Positions 1 to 7,913 of a stretch of DNA of 34,545 nt are shown here, piece by piece. Every line of letters starts with the position of its first letter. The first letter of the stretch is position 1. The DNA is from JAIBBG01 sp043748015 (GTDB taxonomy: Bacteria > Bacteroidota > Bacteroidia > Flavobacteriales_D > Sanyastnellaceae), in NCBI GenBank assembly GCA_043748015.1, contig JAYTOA010000147.1, positions 1 to 34,545 on the forward strand. The letters run 5' to 3'. The notes below the pieces were generated by a model that searched no databases, was not told the DNA's origin, and worked only from the letters and a program-made list of their open reading frames with translations. The position numbers and the translations under genes were made by a program.

Positions 1-537
1 GGATGGCTTCATGAGGAGTACGGAAGTTTTCATCTCGTACCCGAAGGTGGTTCAAACTATCTCGGTGTTAACGGCTGCATGGAAATTCTCACCGAAGCTG
101 ACAAAAAGAATTATGACATCATTTGTTGTGCTTGTGGCACCGGCGCCACACTTGCCGGATTATTACTCAGCGCATCTCCCAAACAAAAAATTATCGGTTT
201 TCCGGTTTTCAAAAATGGCGAATTCCTCAAGCAAGAAGTCATCAAACATCTTAAATACTTTTTGATGAATGAAGAAATCGCCAATGAATTCCAATCGCAA
301 TTTTCCCTGATTACAGATTATCATTTTGGTGGATATGCGAAATGGAATGATGAACTACTCCAGTTCATACGCGATTTTGAAAACCAACACAAGATACCAC
401 TTGATCAAGTCTATACAGGAAAGATGATGTTTGGAGTACTGGATCTTGCTCGCAAAAAACACTTCGCTCCGGAAACACGCATCTTAATTATTCACACAGG
501 AGGATTGCAAGGTCGCACGACTGATCTTGATTTGTAA
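1..537 (+). CDS. ACC deaminase/D-cysteine desulfhydrase family protein, 3' part
   Basis: The open frame runs from the first base to TAA at 535-537, so the start and the PLP-lysine region lie outside the window. The visible 178 residues carry the family's second half: PEGGSNYLG near the left edge, the glycine-rich CGTGATLAG loop that normally grips the PLP phosphate, and the C-terminal IIHTGGLQG motif. Fold-type II PLP enzymes of this family act in the cytoplasm on small amino acids, either deaminating 1-aminocyclopropane-1-carboxylate or desulfhydrating D-cysteine. The residues that separate these activities cannot be judged from this half, and in Bacteroidota the family is usually annotated only generically. 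The ATG at 79 is internal to the domain and is not the start. A hairpin with a T-run follows directly, so this is the last gene of its transcript. Confidence 0.85.
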   Translation, partial: GWLHEEYGSFHLVPEGGSNYLGVNGCMEILTEADKKNYDIICCACGTGATLAGLLLSASPKQKIIGFPVFKNGEFLKQEVIKHLKYFLMNEEIANEFQSQFSLITDYHFGGYAKWNDELLQFIRDFENQHKIPLDQVYTGKMMFGVLDLARKKHFAPETRILIIHTGGLQGRTTDLDL

Positions 538-543
538 AAAAAA

Positions 544-571
544 ATCCGCAACCGTTGTTGTGGATCCTTTT
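544..571 (+). terminator. Rho-independent terminator of the PLP-enzyme gene
   Basis: A 9-bp stem (ATCCGCAAC pairing with GTTGTGGAT, one G-U wobble) with a CGTT loop spans 544-565 and is followed by CCTTTT. It begins 7 bp after the stop codon. The T-run is short. Confidence 0.6.
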
Positions 572-787
572 CCTATAAGCTAGCGCCGTGTTCGCCGAAA
601 GCCTATTTGTTCCTTTTTAGTACAATCTATTGTCCCCTATAACACGGTAAGAGTTCCTAGTCTTTCAATGTTGACCAAATAAATAATGGAATATTCAAAC
701 AATGAATAATTTGGGACGAACAAGCTTCTGTTGTTGTTGAACAACAAACATCCATCAATACATGATTTGAAAAATCGAGAAGTAAGA
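572..787. other. Non-coding convergent intergenic region
   Basis: This stretch lies between the 3' ends of the PLP-enzyme gene (+) and the EnvC-like gene (-). It is AT-rich. The only structure I see is a small TTGTTG/CAACAA inverted repeat near 730-746. I found no coding potential and no convincing terminator for the minus-strand operon. Confidence 0.4.
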
Positions 788-2101
788 CTACCCGCGCTTC
801 TTGATCCACAACTCAGGATTCTGCGCACTTCCGGCTTCCGATCCAACTTTCCAGACTTCAAAATGTAATGTGTATTCCTCACCGTCATACATTACAGTTC
901 CGATTTTCTGCTTGGCATCAATTTTATCTCCTACTTTCACACTTACATCAGAAAGCCCCGAGTAAACGGACTTATAGGATCCATGCGTAACAATTACATT
1001 CTGACCCGCACCGGGAATATTGAATACAGAAGAAACTGTTCCGCTGAAAATAGCAATTGCAGACGCGTTCTTTTCCGTCGTAAAATCAACTCCATTATTG
1101 TTGACGATCACTTGCTCCAATGACGGATGTGGATGCTTACCAAAACGAGAAGTAATCACTCCTGCTGACACCGGCCAAGGCAATCCTCCTTTGTTCTTTT
1201 CAAAATCCGCATTCACAAGAACTGTTTCCGGCGCCAATTCCATCACCTTTGATGACTTTGCCGCTGTTGTAGTTCCCGCTTTGCTCGCCGTTGCATTTGC
1301 CACGTTGGCCTTCTTTCGTTCGGATTCCTTTCGCTCATTCTCCTTGCGTATCTCTTCTGCAATAATTTCCTGAATCTTGGCGGAAAGTTTATCTCGATCA
1401 AGCTTGTGCTTCTTTTGTTGCTCGCGAAGATTCGCCGATTCACTTTGCAAATCTTCCAGTTTCTTCTGTTGAGCAATCTTGTTCTCAGCCATCTGTTGCT
1501 TTTCCTTCTCCTTCTTATCAGCAAGTCTTTGCTTCTCTGTTTTGTTCTTCTCAAGAAGATTCACATTGATCTCAATCTCCTGTTGTGTTCCACTGATGAT
1601 CATCGCCTGCCGCTTTCTGAATTCTGCATAACGCTGCGTCATCTTAAAACGTTTGTAAGCCTGATAAAAATTCCCTGCAGAAAAAATATACATCAACTTA
1701 TCGTAACCACTTCGATTGCGATAGGCGTTGTAAATCATTTTGCCATATTCGCGCTTCATGGTTTTCACCTGGGACCGCATCGTTGCGATATCTTGATTCT
1801 TTATGTCTATTTCTCCGTCAATGTGTTTTATGTCTGAACTGATATTGTGCAGCAATTGTTCGCGATACGCCAACTGCTCATTAAGGATGCGCACCTGACT
1901 TGTAGTCGATTTTTGTTGAGTCTCCGATTCGCGGATGAGCTTTTTTGTCAACTCAATCTTTTCATTCAGCTCATCGCGTTGTTGTTGAAGTTGTTTCTTC
2001 GTTTGTGAATAGGCCTGATGAAAAGGCATCATGAATACAATCAGCAACAACATCGCGGCCAACATCATCACTAAATTTTTATTCCACCAACCTGCTTTCA
2101 T
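788..2101 (-). CDS. EnvC-like murein hydrolase activator (coiled coil plus degenerate LytM/M23 domain)
   Basis: The N-terminus has a hydrophobic export segment (about residues 10-32). A long charged coiled coil (to about 260) and a C-terminal M23/LytM domain follow. The catalytic set is broken. Numbering from the TTG at 2107, the HxxxD zinc motif reads NNGVD (Asn337 for His, Asp341 kept), the YxHL histidine is Gly384, and HLH is Thr413-Leu-His415. Three of five active-site positions are lost, as in E. coli EnvC and NlpD, which activate cell-wall amidases without cutting peptidoglycan themselves. I therefore infer a periplasmic amidase activator in cell separation. The ATG at 2101 is preferred over the in-frame TTG at 2107. 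It is the last gene of the 5838-788 operon, beginning about 11 bp after DUF4292. Confidence 0.85.
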   Translation of the reverse strand: MKAGWWNKNLVMMLAAMLLLIVFMMPFHQAYSQTKKQLQQQRDELNEKIELTKKLIRESETQQKSTTSQVRILNEQLAYREQLLHNISSDIKHIDGEIDIKNQDIATMRSQVKTMKREYGKMIYNAYRNRSGYDKLMYIFSAGNFYQAYKRFKMTQRYAEFRKRQAMIISGTQQEIEINVNLLEKNKTEKQRLADKKEKEKQQMAENKIAQQKKLEDLQSESANLREQQKKHKLDRDKLSAKIQEIIAEEIRKENERKESERKKANVANATASKAGTTTAAKSSKVMELAPETVLVNADFEKNKGGLPWPVSAGVITSRFGKHPHPSLEQVIVNNNGVDFTTEKNASAIAIFSGTVSSVFNIPGAGQNVIVTHGSYKSVYSGLSDVSVKVGDKIDAKQKIGTVMYDGEEYTLHFEVWKVGSEAGSAQNPELWIKKRG

Positions 2102-2112
2102 TTTCAAACGAA

Positions 2113-3063
2113 TTAAAGACTGTCTTTTCTTGGAAAATCATCCGGTATTTCAAATGGAAAATCATAACTTTTCCCTTCACTCAATTTTGTAATATCAAAC
2201 GATAGCTCCTGCTGCATCTTGGGACTAATAGTTACAATTTTACATTTTGCAGGATAGGTCTGACCATCGTTCTGTTCAAAGTTGCCATAAAAAACTTCCA
2301 TCGTTCTCTGTCGGATCAAATCATTGAAAACTGATTTCACAAGTTTGTAGTTCTCCGGCTCCAACCAATACCGCGAAATAATCAAATCATCATCTTCATC
2401 CATCTTACGGATTGTCCGTTGATACTTGGGGTTGTTCGGATTGATTACAATAGTATCATTCTCCAGCTTTCTGTCATCAATACCAACCACGCGTCTAACC
2501 TTTCTTTTATACTTTGAAATCATCAGGTAATTCTCCCCTTCTATTTCGCTGCGAAATCTTCCTTCATCTTTCTCAAGCCCTATTGCATTTCCAATGAGAA
2601 TATCCTGAAGCATATCAAAATCCATTTCTATTCCCACTTTTGAATTCAATTCGTTGAAGGTGCCAACATAGTAAAACTTGTTATCGGGAATTTTCGATAA
2701 ATATTTTACGCTGTCGGCAGTTACCATCATGCGAATCATTTCAATTCCCAGCAGCGGAGTTATCGAAATCCAGATCGCACTGTCCCTTCTCATTCGTATG
2801 GTTGCCTTGAAACTTTGGCTCTCACCCATAGTGATATAATCCGCATCCACCTTCATTCCGAGCCACTCATAATTGAGTTTGCTGTCCTCATAATGTCTTA
2901 GAAGAAATGCTGTTGTCCTTCCACGGAGCGGCTCCTTCGTCGCTATTGACTCTTTTCGTTTCCTGCACGAAGCCAGTATCAAAACGAGTAACACACATCC
3001 CGCAACCAATCTCAGAATGGTCGATGCTCTTGCTTTAATTTGATTTATCTGACGCTTATGCAA
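2113..3063 (-). CDS. DUF4292 domain lipoprotein
   Basis: A 316-residue protein with a hydrophobic segment ending in the lipobox LILASC, so it should be lipid-anchored in the envelope. The remainder has the make-up of the Bacteroidota DUF4292 family (NYEWLGMKVDADY, RDSAIWISITPLLGIEMIR, then a beta-rich LolA/LolB-like region). No biochemical role is established that I know of. The fold and lipid anchor suggest lipid or lipoprotein handling, but that is inference. The start codon is a TTG at 3061-3063. No ATG or GTG precedes the signal peptide in this frame, and the TTG sits 3 bp after the TPR gene's stop, so expression is probably translationally coupled to the TPR gene. Confidence 0.85.
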   Translation of the reverse strand: MHKRQINQIKARASTILRLVAGCVLLVLILASCRKRKESIATKEPLRGRTTAFLLRHYEDSKLNYEWLGMKVDADYITMGESQSFKATIRMRRDSAIWISITPLLGIEMIRMMVTADSVKYLSKIPDNKFYYVGTFNELNSKVGIEMDFDMLQDILIGNAIGLEKDEGRFRSEIEGENYLMISKYKRKVRRVVGIDDRKLENDTIVINPNNPKYQRTIRKMDEDDDLIISRYWLEPENYKLVKSVFNDLIRQRTMEVFYGNFEQNDGQTYPAKCKIVTISPKMQQELSFDITKLSEGKSYDFPFEIPDDFPRKDSL

Positions 3064-3066
3064 TGT

Positions 3067-4833
3067 TCAATCAATAAATTTTTGCTGATCTATTTTCTGT
3101 TGGATTTTATCACTCGTGCCTCCAATCAATGCAGCTTCTTTCCACTTCGCAAGTGCTTCGGCATTCTTACCTAGTCTAAACAATATATCGCCATGATGCT
3201 CCAACAGCTCGCCATTTTTGCTGCCGTGTGATAATGATTTTTCAATCCACAACAATGCCTCAGTAAATTTTCCTTCTTGAAAAAGCACCCATGCATACGT
3301 GTCCTCGAATGAGGATTGACCCGGCATCAACTCATTTGACCTCTTCGACATCTTCGACGCTTTTTCCAATTTCACTTTTCGAATTGAGAGATAATAAGCG
3401 TAATTATTCAACACAAATGCATTGTCAGGCTCAAGACGCAGCGACTCATCGTACGACTGATCAGACTTTTCATGATTTCCCTGATAGTGATACGTTTCGC
3501 CAAGTGAAGCATAAAACTGCGACAACAAACCATTGTTTTCAATCACCAATTCTTTACCGATGGAATAGGCCTCAATGGCTTTGGGGTAGTCCAACAGACG
3601 TTGATGTCCCATTCCATTGTAATAATAAAATTCGGGCTGACTTGGAAAATACTCCAACGCCTTTTTACTATCAATCACCATTGATTGGTAATCTGACAAC
3701 TCAGATTCCAGAAGGAGTATTTGTTCCCAAATCATTTTTTTCGAAACATCCAGCTCAGCAGATTTGCGATAGCGTTGCAATGCCTCTAGCTTTCGGTTAT
3801 CACGATAGAGAAAGTCTCCGTAAATAGAATGTGTCTTCGCCTCGTTGGGATACGTTAGCTCGGTGAGTGCAAGTAACTCGTACGCCTGCGGCAAAAATTC
3901 GGGCTTCACATCCGTCAATGTGAGATATCTCACCAATATCATCACCTTTTGATCAATCGTCACGTCGACTGTTTTAAACGCTAGTTTCAGTTCTTCGTAA
4001 GACTTCTGATCTTCACCCTTTGCAGCATAGTATTCTGAAAGTTGATAGTGCACTTGACCATTATCAGGATCCGACTTCAGCATTTCCTTCATCGCAGCTT
4101 CTGCCTTTACAGGGTCGCCATTTTTCTGATAAAACTGCGCCGCCATTCCCCAATAACGCGGCTCTTCAGGAAATGCCGTTGCCAGTTTTTCCAACTCCAT
4201 TCCGGCTTTGTTCATGTCCTTGATCTCCAGGTAGAGACGGTGCTTCTGAAGCGTCAACTCTTCATATGGGCCGCTTTGACGCTCAAGCTCGTCATACGTA
4301 GCAATAGCATCTGCCGTCTTGCCCGCATAAAGTTGAGCCGTTGCAATCTGATATAAAATTTCCGGATCGTCGGGATTGAGTTTCGCAACTTCACGAAATG
4401 ATTTCACCGCGAGATCATATTTCGCAAGACCCATATAACATTCGCCTGCCAACAGTTGATACCACGGATTTAATTTATCTTGTTCTATGCAAACTTTTGC
4501 GTGAGTGAGTGCTACTTCCGGACTGATCAGCGTATTCAAATCAATGCGACCAATTTCATAATGCACGGCGGCATTCTTTGGTTCAATCTTCAAAGCCTCG
4601 TGAAAAAGATTGTAAGCCTGTTGTATGTTGCCCTTTGCTTTTTCCAACTGCCCCTGAAAAAACTTTTCTTGAAAACGCGTGTCCAATTGTGGACGTAATT
4701 GATCCGGCTCCACTTCGCCACCTTCCTTTTTTGAAGGAGAAGCGGTTGTATCTTTTTGCTTTTTGCAGGAAGCCACCGATGCTTGAATAAGCAACAGTAA
4801 AAGGGCGTAGCAAATGATTTTATATAAACGCAT
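3067..4833 (-). CDS. Tetratricopeptide repeat lipoprotein
   Basis: A 588-residue protein with a signal segment ending in a lipobox-like VASC at about residues 20-23. It is then built almost wholly of TPR units; consecutive helical pairs with the A-x-x-x-Y/F and P-x-x pattern run from about residue 50 to 580 (for example LFHEALKIEPKNAAVHYEIG and SYDESLRLEPDNAFVLNNYA). TPR arrays are protein-binding scaffolds, and the anchor places this one in the envelope. Its ATG abuts the TAA of the nucleotidyltransferase gene (TAAATG), and its stop is 3 bp before DUF4292, so the four genes are almost certainly one transcript. The partner protein is unknown. A role in outer-membrane or cell-wall assembly fits the context. 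Confidence 0.85.
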   Translation of the reverse strand: MRLYKIICYALLLLLIQASVASCKKQKDTTASPSKKEGGEVEPDQLRPQLDTRFQEKFFQGQLEKAKGNIQQAYNLFHEALKIEPKNAAVHYEIGRIDLNTLISPEVALTHAKVCIEQDKLNPWYQLLAGECYMGLAKYDLAVKSFREVAKLNPDDPEILYQIATAQLYAGKTADAIATYDELERQSGPYEELTLQKHRLYLEIKDMNKAGMELEKLATAFPEEPRYWGMAAQFYQKNGDPVKAEAAMKEMLKSDPDNGQVHYQLSEYYAAKGEDQKSYEELKLAFKTVDVTIDQKVMILVRYLTLTDVKPEFLPQAYELLALTELTYPNEAKTHSIYGDFLYRDNRKLEALQRYRKSAELDVSKKMIWEQILLLESELSDYQSMVIDSKKALEYFPSQPEFYYYNGMGHQRLLDYPKAIEAYSIGKELVIENNGLLSQFYASLGETYHYQGNHEKSDQSYDESLRLEPDNAFVLNNYAYYLSIRKVKLEKASKMSKRSNELMPGQSSFEDTYAWVLFQEGKFTEALLWIEKSLSHGSKNGELLEHHGDILFRLGKNAEALAKWKEAALIGGTSDKIQQKIDQQKFID

Positions 4834-5838
4834 TTAATCTTTTATCACTGAATAATCTCCGAGACTCACGTCATCAGGTTTTCCTAAATACTTCACTTGA
4901 GTACCAATCATCGAATTGGCAATGTTAGCTCCTTGCAGCATCGCACCGGGAAGGATGATGCTGTTCTTAATAACAGAGCTTTCAACTATTGCGCCATCAC
5001 CGACTGAAACACCCGGACCCACCACACTGTTCTTCAGCACCACATTTTCTCCTATGTAACATGGCGAAATAATCACGCTGTTCTCGTTCTTGTGCGACGC
5101 CGCCACCCATTTCTTATCGCTATTGTAGCCCAAATATTTCGAGTTGGTATCCACCATTGCGTCTTTGTTGCCGCAGTCCATCCAGTCTGTAACAGTACCC
5201 GGCAAAAACTTTGCGCCCTTCTTCACCATGTTGCGCAAGGCATCCGGCAATTGGTATTCGCCACTGTTGGTAATGTTGTTATCAATCAAATATTGCAACT
5301 CATCCTTCAGCCTTGCGCCATTGTTGAAATAATAAATGCCGATCATCGCAAGGTCCGAAACATACTCCTGTGGTTTTTCCACAAACTCAGTGATCACACC
5401 TTCTTTATCCAACACTACTACGCCAAACTGACGCGGGTCTTCAATTTTTTGCACCCACAAAACACCATCACCGGAAGTATCGAGTTTGAAATCAGCGCGG
5501 AAAAGCGTGTCTGCAAAAGCCACGGTAACCGGGCCATCCAGCGCACTCTTGGCGCATAGAATTGCATGTGCTGTTCCCAGCGCTTCGTCCTGATAATGAA
5601 TCGTGCCCTTCGCGCCGAGACCTTCCGCCACGGATAAGAGGTGCTTCTCCACTTCATCACCAAACCGACCAACCACATAAGCGATTTCATCAATTTTCTG
5701 GTGACTGATAGAAACGATGTCTTCGACAAGTCTCTGTACGATGGGCTTTCCGGCTATTGGCAACAAAGGCTTCGCGGTGGTGAGTGTATGCGGCCGCAGG
5801 CGTTTGCCCATACCGGCCATAGGAACGATGATCTTCAT
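4834..5838 (-). CDS. Sugar-phosphate nucleotidyltransferase
   Basis: About 334 residues. It opens with the nucleotidyltransferase signature KIIVPMAGMGKRLRPHT, followed by KPLLPIAGKPI. The metal-binding Asp is in AFADTLF, and EFVEKP is the sugar-contact motif. A C-terminal left-handed beta-helix of hexapeptide-like repeats (about residues 245-325) follows. The family transfers NMP from an NTP to a sugar 1-phosphate, making activated sugars for envelope polysaccharide; glucose-1-phosphate is the usual substrate but cannot be fixed from sequence. The frame can start at a GTG (5856), but the ATG at 5838 begins exactly at the conserved MKIIVPMAG strand and is preferred. It is the first gene of the envelope operon. 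Confidence 0.88.
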   Translation of the reverse strand: MKIIVPMAGMGKRLRPHTLTTAKPLLPIAGKPIVQRLVEDIVSISHQKIDEIAYVVGRFGDEVEKHLLSVAEGLGAKGTIHYQDEALGTAHAILCAKSALDGPVTVAFADTLFRADFKLDTSGDGVLWVQKIEDPRQFGVVVLDKEGVITEFVEKPQEYVSDLAMIGIYYFNNGARLKDELQYLIDNNITNSGEYQLPDALRNMVKKGAKFLPGTVTDWMDCGNKDAMVDTNSKYLGYNSDKKWVAASHKNENSVIISPCYIGENVVLKNSVVGPGVSVGDGAIVESSVIKNSIILPGAMLQGANIANSMIGTQVKYLGKPDDVSLGDYSVIKD

Positions 5839-5942
5839 AGATAGTTTGTGTGTCACATATTCGGCGCACTTCTTATTGCGCCAAATTGCGGAAGGCTAAA
5901 TTACAAACTGAAAAGGATTGTGGGGAAATGCATTGATGGTCC

Positions 5943-6042
5943 TTTTCACGCAGATTTACGCAGATGACGTTGCAGATTCTCGCAGATCATTGATACAAAC
6001 TTCGCATCGCTCTTGAAAAATCTGCGAGAATCTGCGTGAAAA
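5943..6042. repeat. Intergenic palindromic repeat of CGCAGATT units (copy A)
   Basis: A 14-bp perfect terminal inverted repeat, TTTTCACGCAGATT at 5943-5956 and its complement at 6029-6042, encloses further CGCAGAT units. An inner 15-bp perfect inverted repeat (5973-5987 with 6020-6034) could form a long hairpin. Related copies lie at 7699-7840 and 10898-10927. It is dispersed and non-coding, and lies upstream of the nucleotidyltransferase operon and downstream of the CAP gene. Confidence 0.8.
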
Positions 6043-6070
6043 ATTATTCATCACTGTGAAGAATGACTTC

Positions 6071-6646
6071 TCACAGAAAATCCAACACCGCCATCCTTCC
6101 ATTCAACCCATGCGGGCCGTCCTTTACGCCCATGGTATTCATGTCATTCGCCAGGCAAATTTTCCGGTGTCCAAAATCCGGGACCTGATAATCGAGCAAC
6201 AATTGCATCACGATATCGCGCCCCGTTTCCATACCGTAGGAGATGCATTCACCGTGATAGTTTGTCACACAAGATTTTCTGCGGTGGCCTGTCTTCTTTG
6301 TCGGACCTTGTTCGGCTGCAAAACAGGCTGCGGTTTCCTGCATATCCTCATTCCAGGTGATCGCTGCCAACTTCCTTTTCGACTTGAGCATTTGCTTCAA
6401 CGAATTTGCATTGTAATCATTCGCAGCATAAGTGTTCAACTCATACTTGATGAAATCAGTTGGAAATAAACGAGCAAGGTTGAGATAGATGAAAACGTCC
6501 TTTTCGACTTGCGTCAAAACGGTGACACTATCAGCGGTGTTGGCTTGTTTGATTTGATCCGCCGTCCAACTTTGCTGACCATAGATATCGCTTTGCAGCA
6601 GAAAAACGGCGCATATAACCAATGCGATTGTCTTTGGAAAATTCAT
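6071..6646 (-). CDS. Secreted CAP (SCP/PR-1-like) domain protein
   Basis: About 191 residues: a signal peptide (MNFPKTIALVICAVFLLQS, cleavage near IYGQ), then a CAP domain. The bacterial CAP hallmarks are visible: FIYLNLARLFPTDF, WNEDMQETAACFAAEQG, a conserved His in the NYHGECISYG block, and the GHRKICL motif, ending in a short GPHGLNGRMAVLDFL strand. CAP proteins are extracellular or envelope proteins of mostly unknown function in bacteria. The frame extends to a GTG at 6694, but the ATG at 6646 gives a clean signal peptide and is chosen. It shares a roughly 150-bp divergent promoter region with the MtfA-like gene. Confidence 0.85.
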   Translation of the reverse strand: MNFPKTIALVICAVFLLQSDIYGQQSWTADQIKQANTADSVTVLTQVEKDVFIYLNLARLFPTDFIKYELNTYAANDYNANSLKQMLKSKRKLAAITWNEDMQETAACFAAEQGPTKKTGHRRKSCVTNYHGECISYGMETGRDIVMQLLLDYQVPDFGHRKICLANDMNTMGVKDGPHGLNGRMAVLDFL

Positions 6647-6797
6647 ACGGAATGTTTGTGAGTGATAAACTTGCTTAGCGATTGCATATTGCACTTGTTA
6701 TGACAAAACAAATTTTTGAAGCCGTGTCTTCATTCAAATCACGACCAAGAATTCTTTTGACGTCAACTATAATCTGCACGCTAAAATTCAATTTTGT

Positions 6798-7553
6798 ATG
6801 ATGACGATTGCCGCATTTATTCTTCTTGCTGTTGCTTCTTTTACATTTTATTTCCTGATCAACAAAAAGAAAAATCAATCATCGGAATATGCATCTGATG
6901 TTATTGATAGACCTGACGATTTAGCTCGCGGGCATTCCGAATTATTGAGACATGTTTCCTTTTATACTTCTCTCAACAAAGACGAACAAAAAATATTCGA
7001 ACGTGAGGTAGATGAGTTTTTATCCAAGGTTAATATTGTTGGTGTGGACACCGAAGTAGAAGAGCTTGATAAAATTCTCATCGCATCCAGTGCAGTGATT
7101 CCCTTGTTTGCTTTTCCCGAATGGTTTTATCCTAATCTCATCGTTGTGGAACTCTACAAGGATGCGTTCAATCATGATTTTGAAACCAGTGGACTCAACC
7201 GCCGCATCATGGGCATGGTGGGTGGTGGTGTGATGAATGGAAGAATGGCACTTTCACAAACAGCACTGCGAATGGGTTTCAGCAATGAAACGGACAAACG
7301 AAATACTGCGATTCACGAATTTGTGCATCTCATTGACAAAGCAGATGGCGCCGGTGATGGGGTGCCGGAGATATTGTTCGACAAACATCAAGTGCTTCCC
7401 TGGCTTGAATTTATTCGCGAGCAAATTATCGAAATCACTGACGGCGATTCTGACATTGACCGCTATGGCGGCACAAGCGAAGTAGAATTTTTTGCCGTTG
7501 CCGCAGAATACTTTTTCGAACGACCTCAACTCTTCGAAAAAAACCACCCGTAA
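6798..7553 (+). CDS. MtfA-family (M90) zinc peptidase, interrupted by an in-frame TAA
   Basis: 251 residues before the stop. An N-terminal membrane segment (about 3-20) is followed by the MtfA-like catalytic domain. The zinc motif is His173-Glu-Phe-Val-His177, and the downstream EFFAVAAEYFFERP block supplies the third ligand (Glu230 by analogy with E. coli MtfA). The protein stops at FEKNHP, exactly where relatives continue with a helix of the HPELYxLLxxxF type. The same frame after the TAA reads LFARMVQAFRREP, matching that missing helix. One base (GAA to TAA at 7551) would explain the stop. Either the gene is newly broken, the base is an error, or the stop is read through. The catalytic residues precede the stop, so the truncated product could still be active. 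MtfA of E. coli binds the Mlc repressor; that role is not implied here. Confidence 0.8.
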   Translation: MMTIAAFILLAVASFTFYFLINKKKNQSSEYASDVIDRPDDLARGHSELLRHVSFYTSLNKDEQKIFEREVDEFLSKVNIVGVDTEVEELDKILIASSAVIPLFAFPEWFYPNLIVVELYKDAFNHDFETSGLNRRIMGMVGGGVMNGRMALSQTALRMGFSNETDKRNTAIHEFVHLIDKADGAGDGVPEILFDKHQVLPWLEFIREQIIEITDGDSDIDRYGGTSEVEFFAVAAEYFFERPQLFEKNHP

Positions 7554-7688
7554 CTTTTTGCACGCATGGTTCAGGCCTTTCGCCGAGAACCAATCATCAA
7601 TCCTCGGCCTTCAACATCACTTCCCGGTAGAAACGATTTGTGCTATTGCGGGAGCGGGAAGAAGTATAAGTATTGTCATGGGGGGTGA
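7554..7688 (+). pseudogene. Detached C-terminal part of the MtfA gene with SEC-C zinc motif
   Basis: This continues the frame of the peptidase after its TAA for 44 codons to TGA at 7686-7688. It first supplies the family's C-terminal helix (LFARMVQAFRREP), then a proline-rich linker, then a SEC-C motif: NDLCYCGSGKKYKYCHGG, with C-x-C and a later Cys-His pair. SEC-C motifs bind zinc and are found at the ends of SecA and many other proteins. An ATG at 7566 could start a free 40-residue peptide, but no ribosome-binding site is evident. Conservation of both pieces in one frame argues that the intact gene is 6798-7688, about 296 codons. Confidence 0.75.
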
Positions 7689-7698
7689 GAATGATTTG

Positions 7699-7840
7699 GT
7701 TTCACGCAGATTCGGCAAATGACGCAGCTGATTTACGGAGATGATGCATCAGATTCACACAGATTAGAATAGCCAAATACATAAAGTGATTTAAAATTTG
7801 CGACAATCCGCAACCTCATCTGCGCAAATCTGCGTGAAAC
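7699..7840. repeat. Intergenic palindromic repeat of CGCAGATT units (copy B)
   Basis: GTTTCACGCAGATT at 7699-7712 and its exact complement at 7827-7840 form a 14-bp terminal inverted repeat around degenerate CGCAGA/TCTGCG units. It fills most of the space between the mtfA end and the tsf terminator. Confidence 0.75.
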
Positions 7841-7860
7841 AACCGAAATCCGAGAGCCAC

Positions 7861-7891
7861 AAAAAAAGCCACCCCTCGCGGAATGGCTTTT
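7861..7891 (-). terminator. Terminator of the rplM-rpsI-rpsB-tsf operon
   Basis: An 8-bp stem (AAAAGCCA 7864-7871 with TGGCTTTT 7884-7891) and a 12-base loop. Read on the minus strand, it ends in a run of seven T and begins 22 bp after the tsf stop. Confidence 0.8.
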
Positions 7892-7913
7892 AAAAATATC
7901 TCTTGAGGTAATT

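Noticed and set aside
3291..3827. Plus-strand open frame of 178 codons opposite the TPR gene
   Set aside because: It is a shadow of the TPR coding strand with no domain or start signal.
6757..6766. TTGACGTCAA palindrome upstream of mtfA
   Set aside because: A 10-bp palindrome is not rare by chance, and nothing links it to a promoter or regulator.
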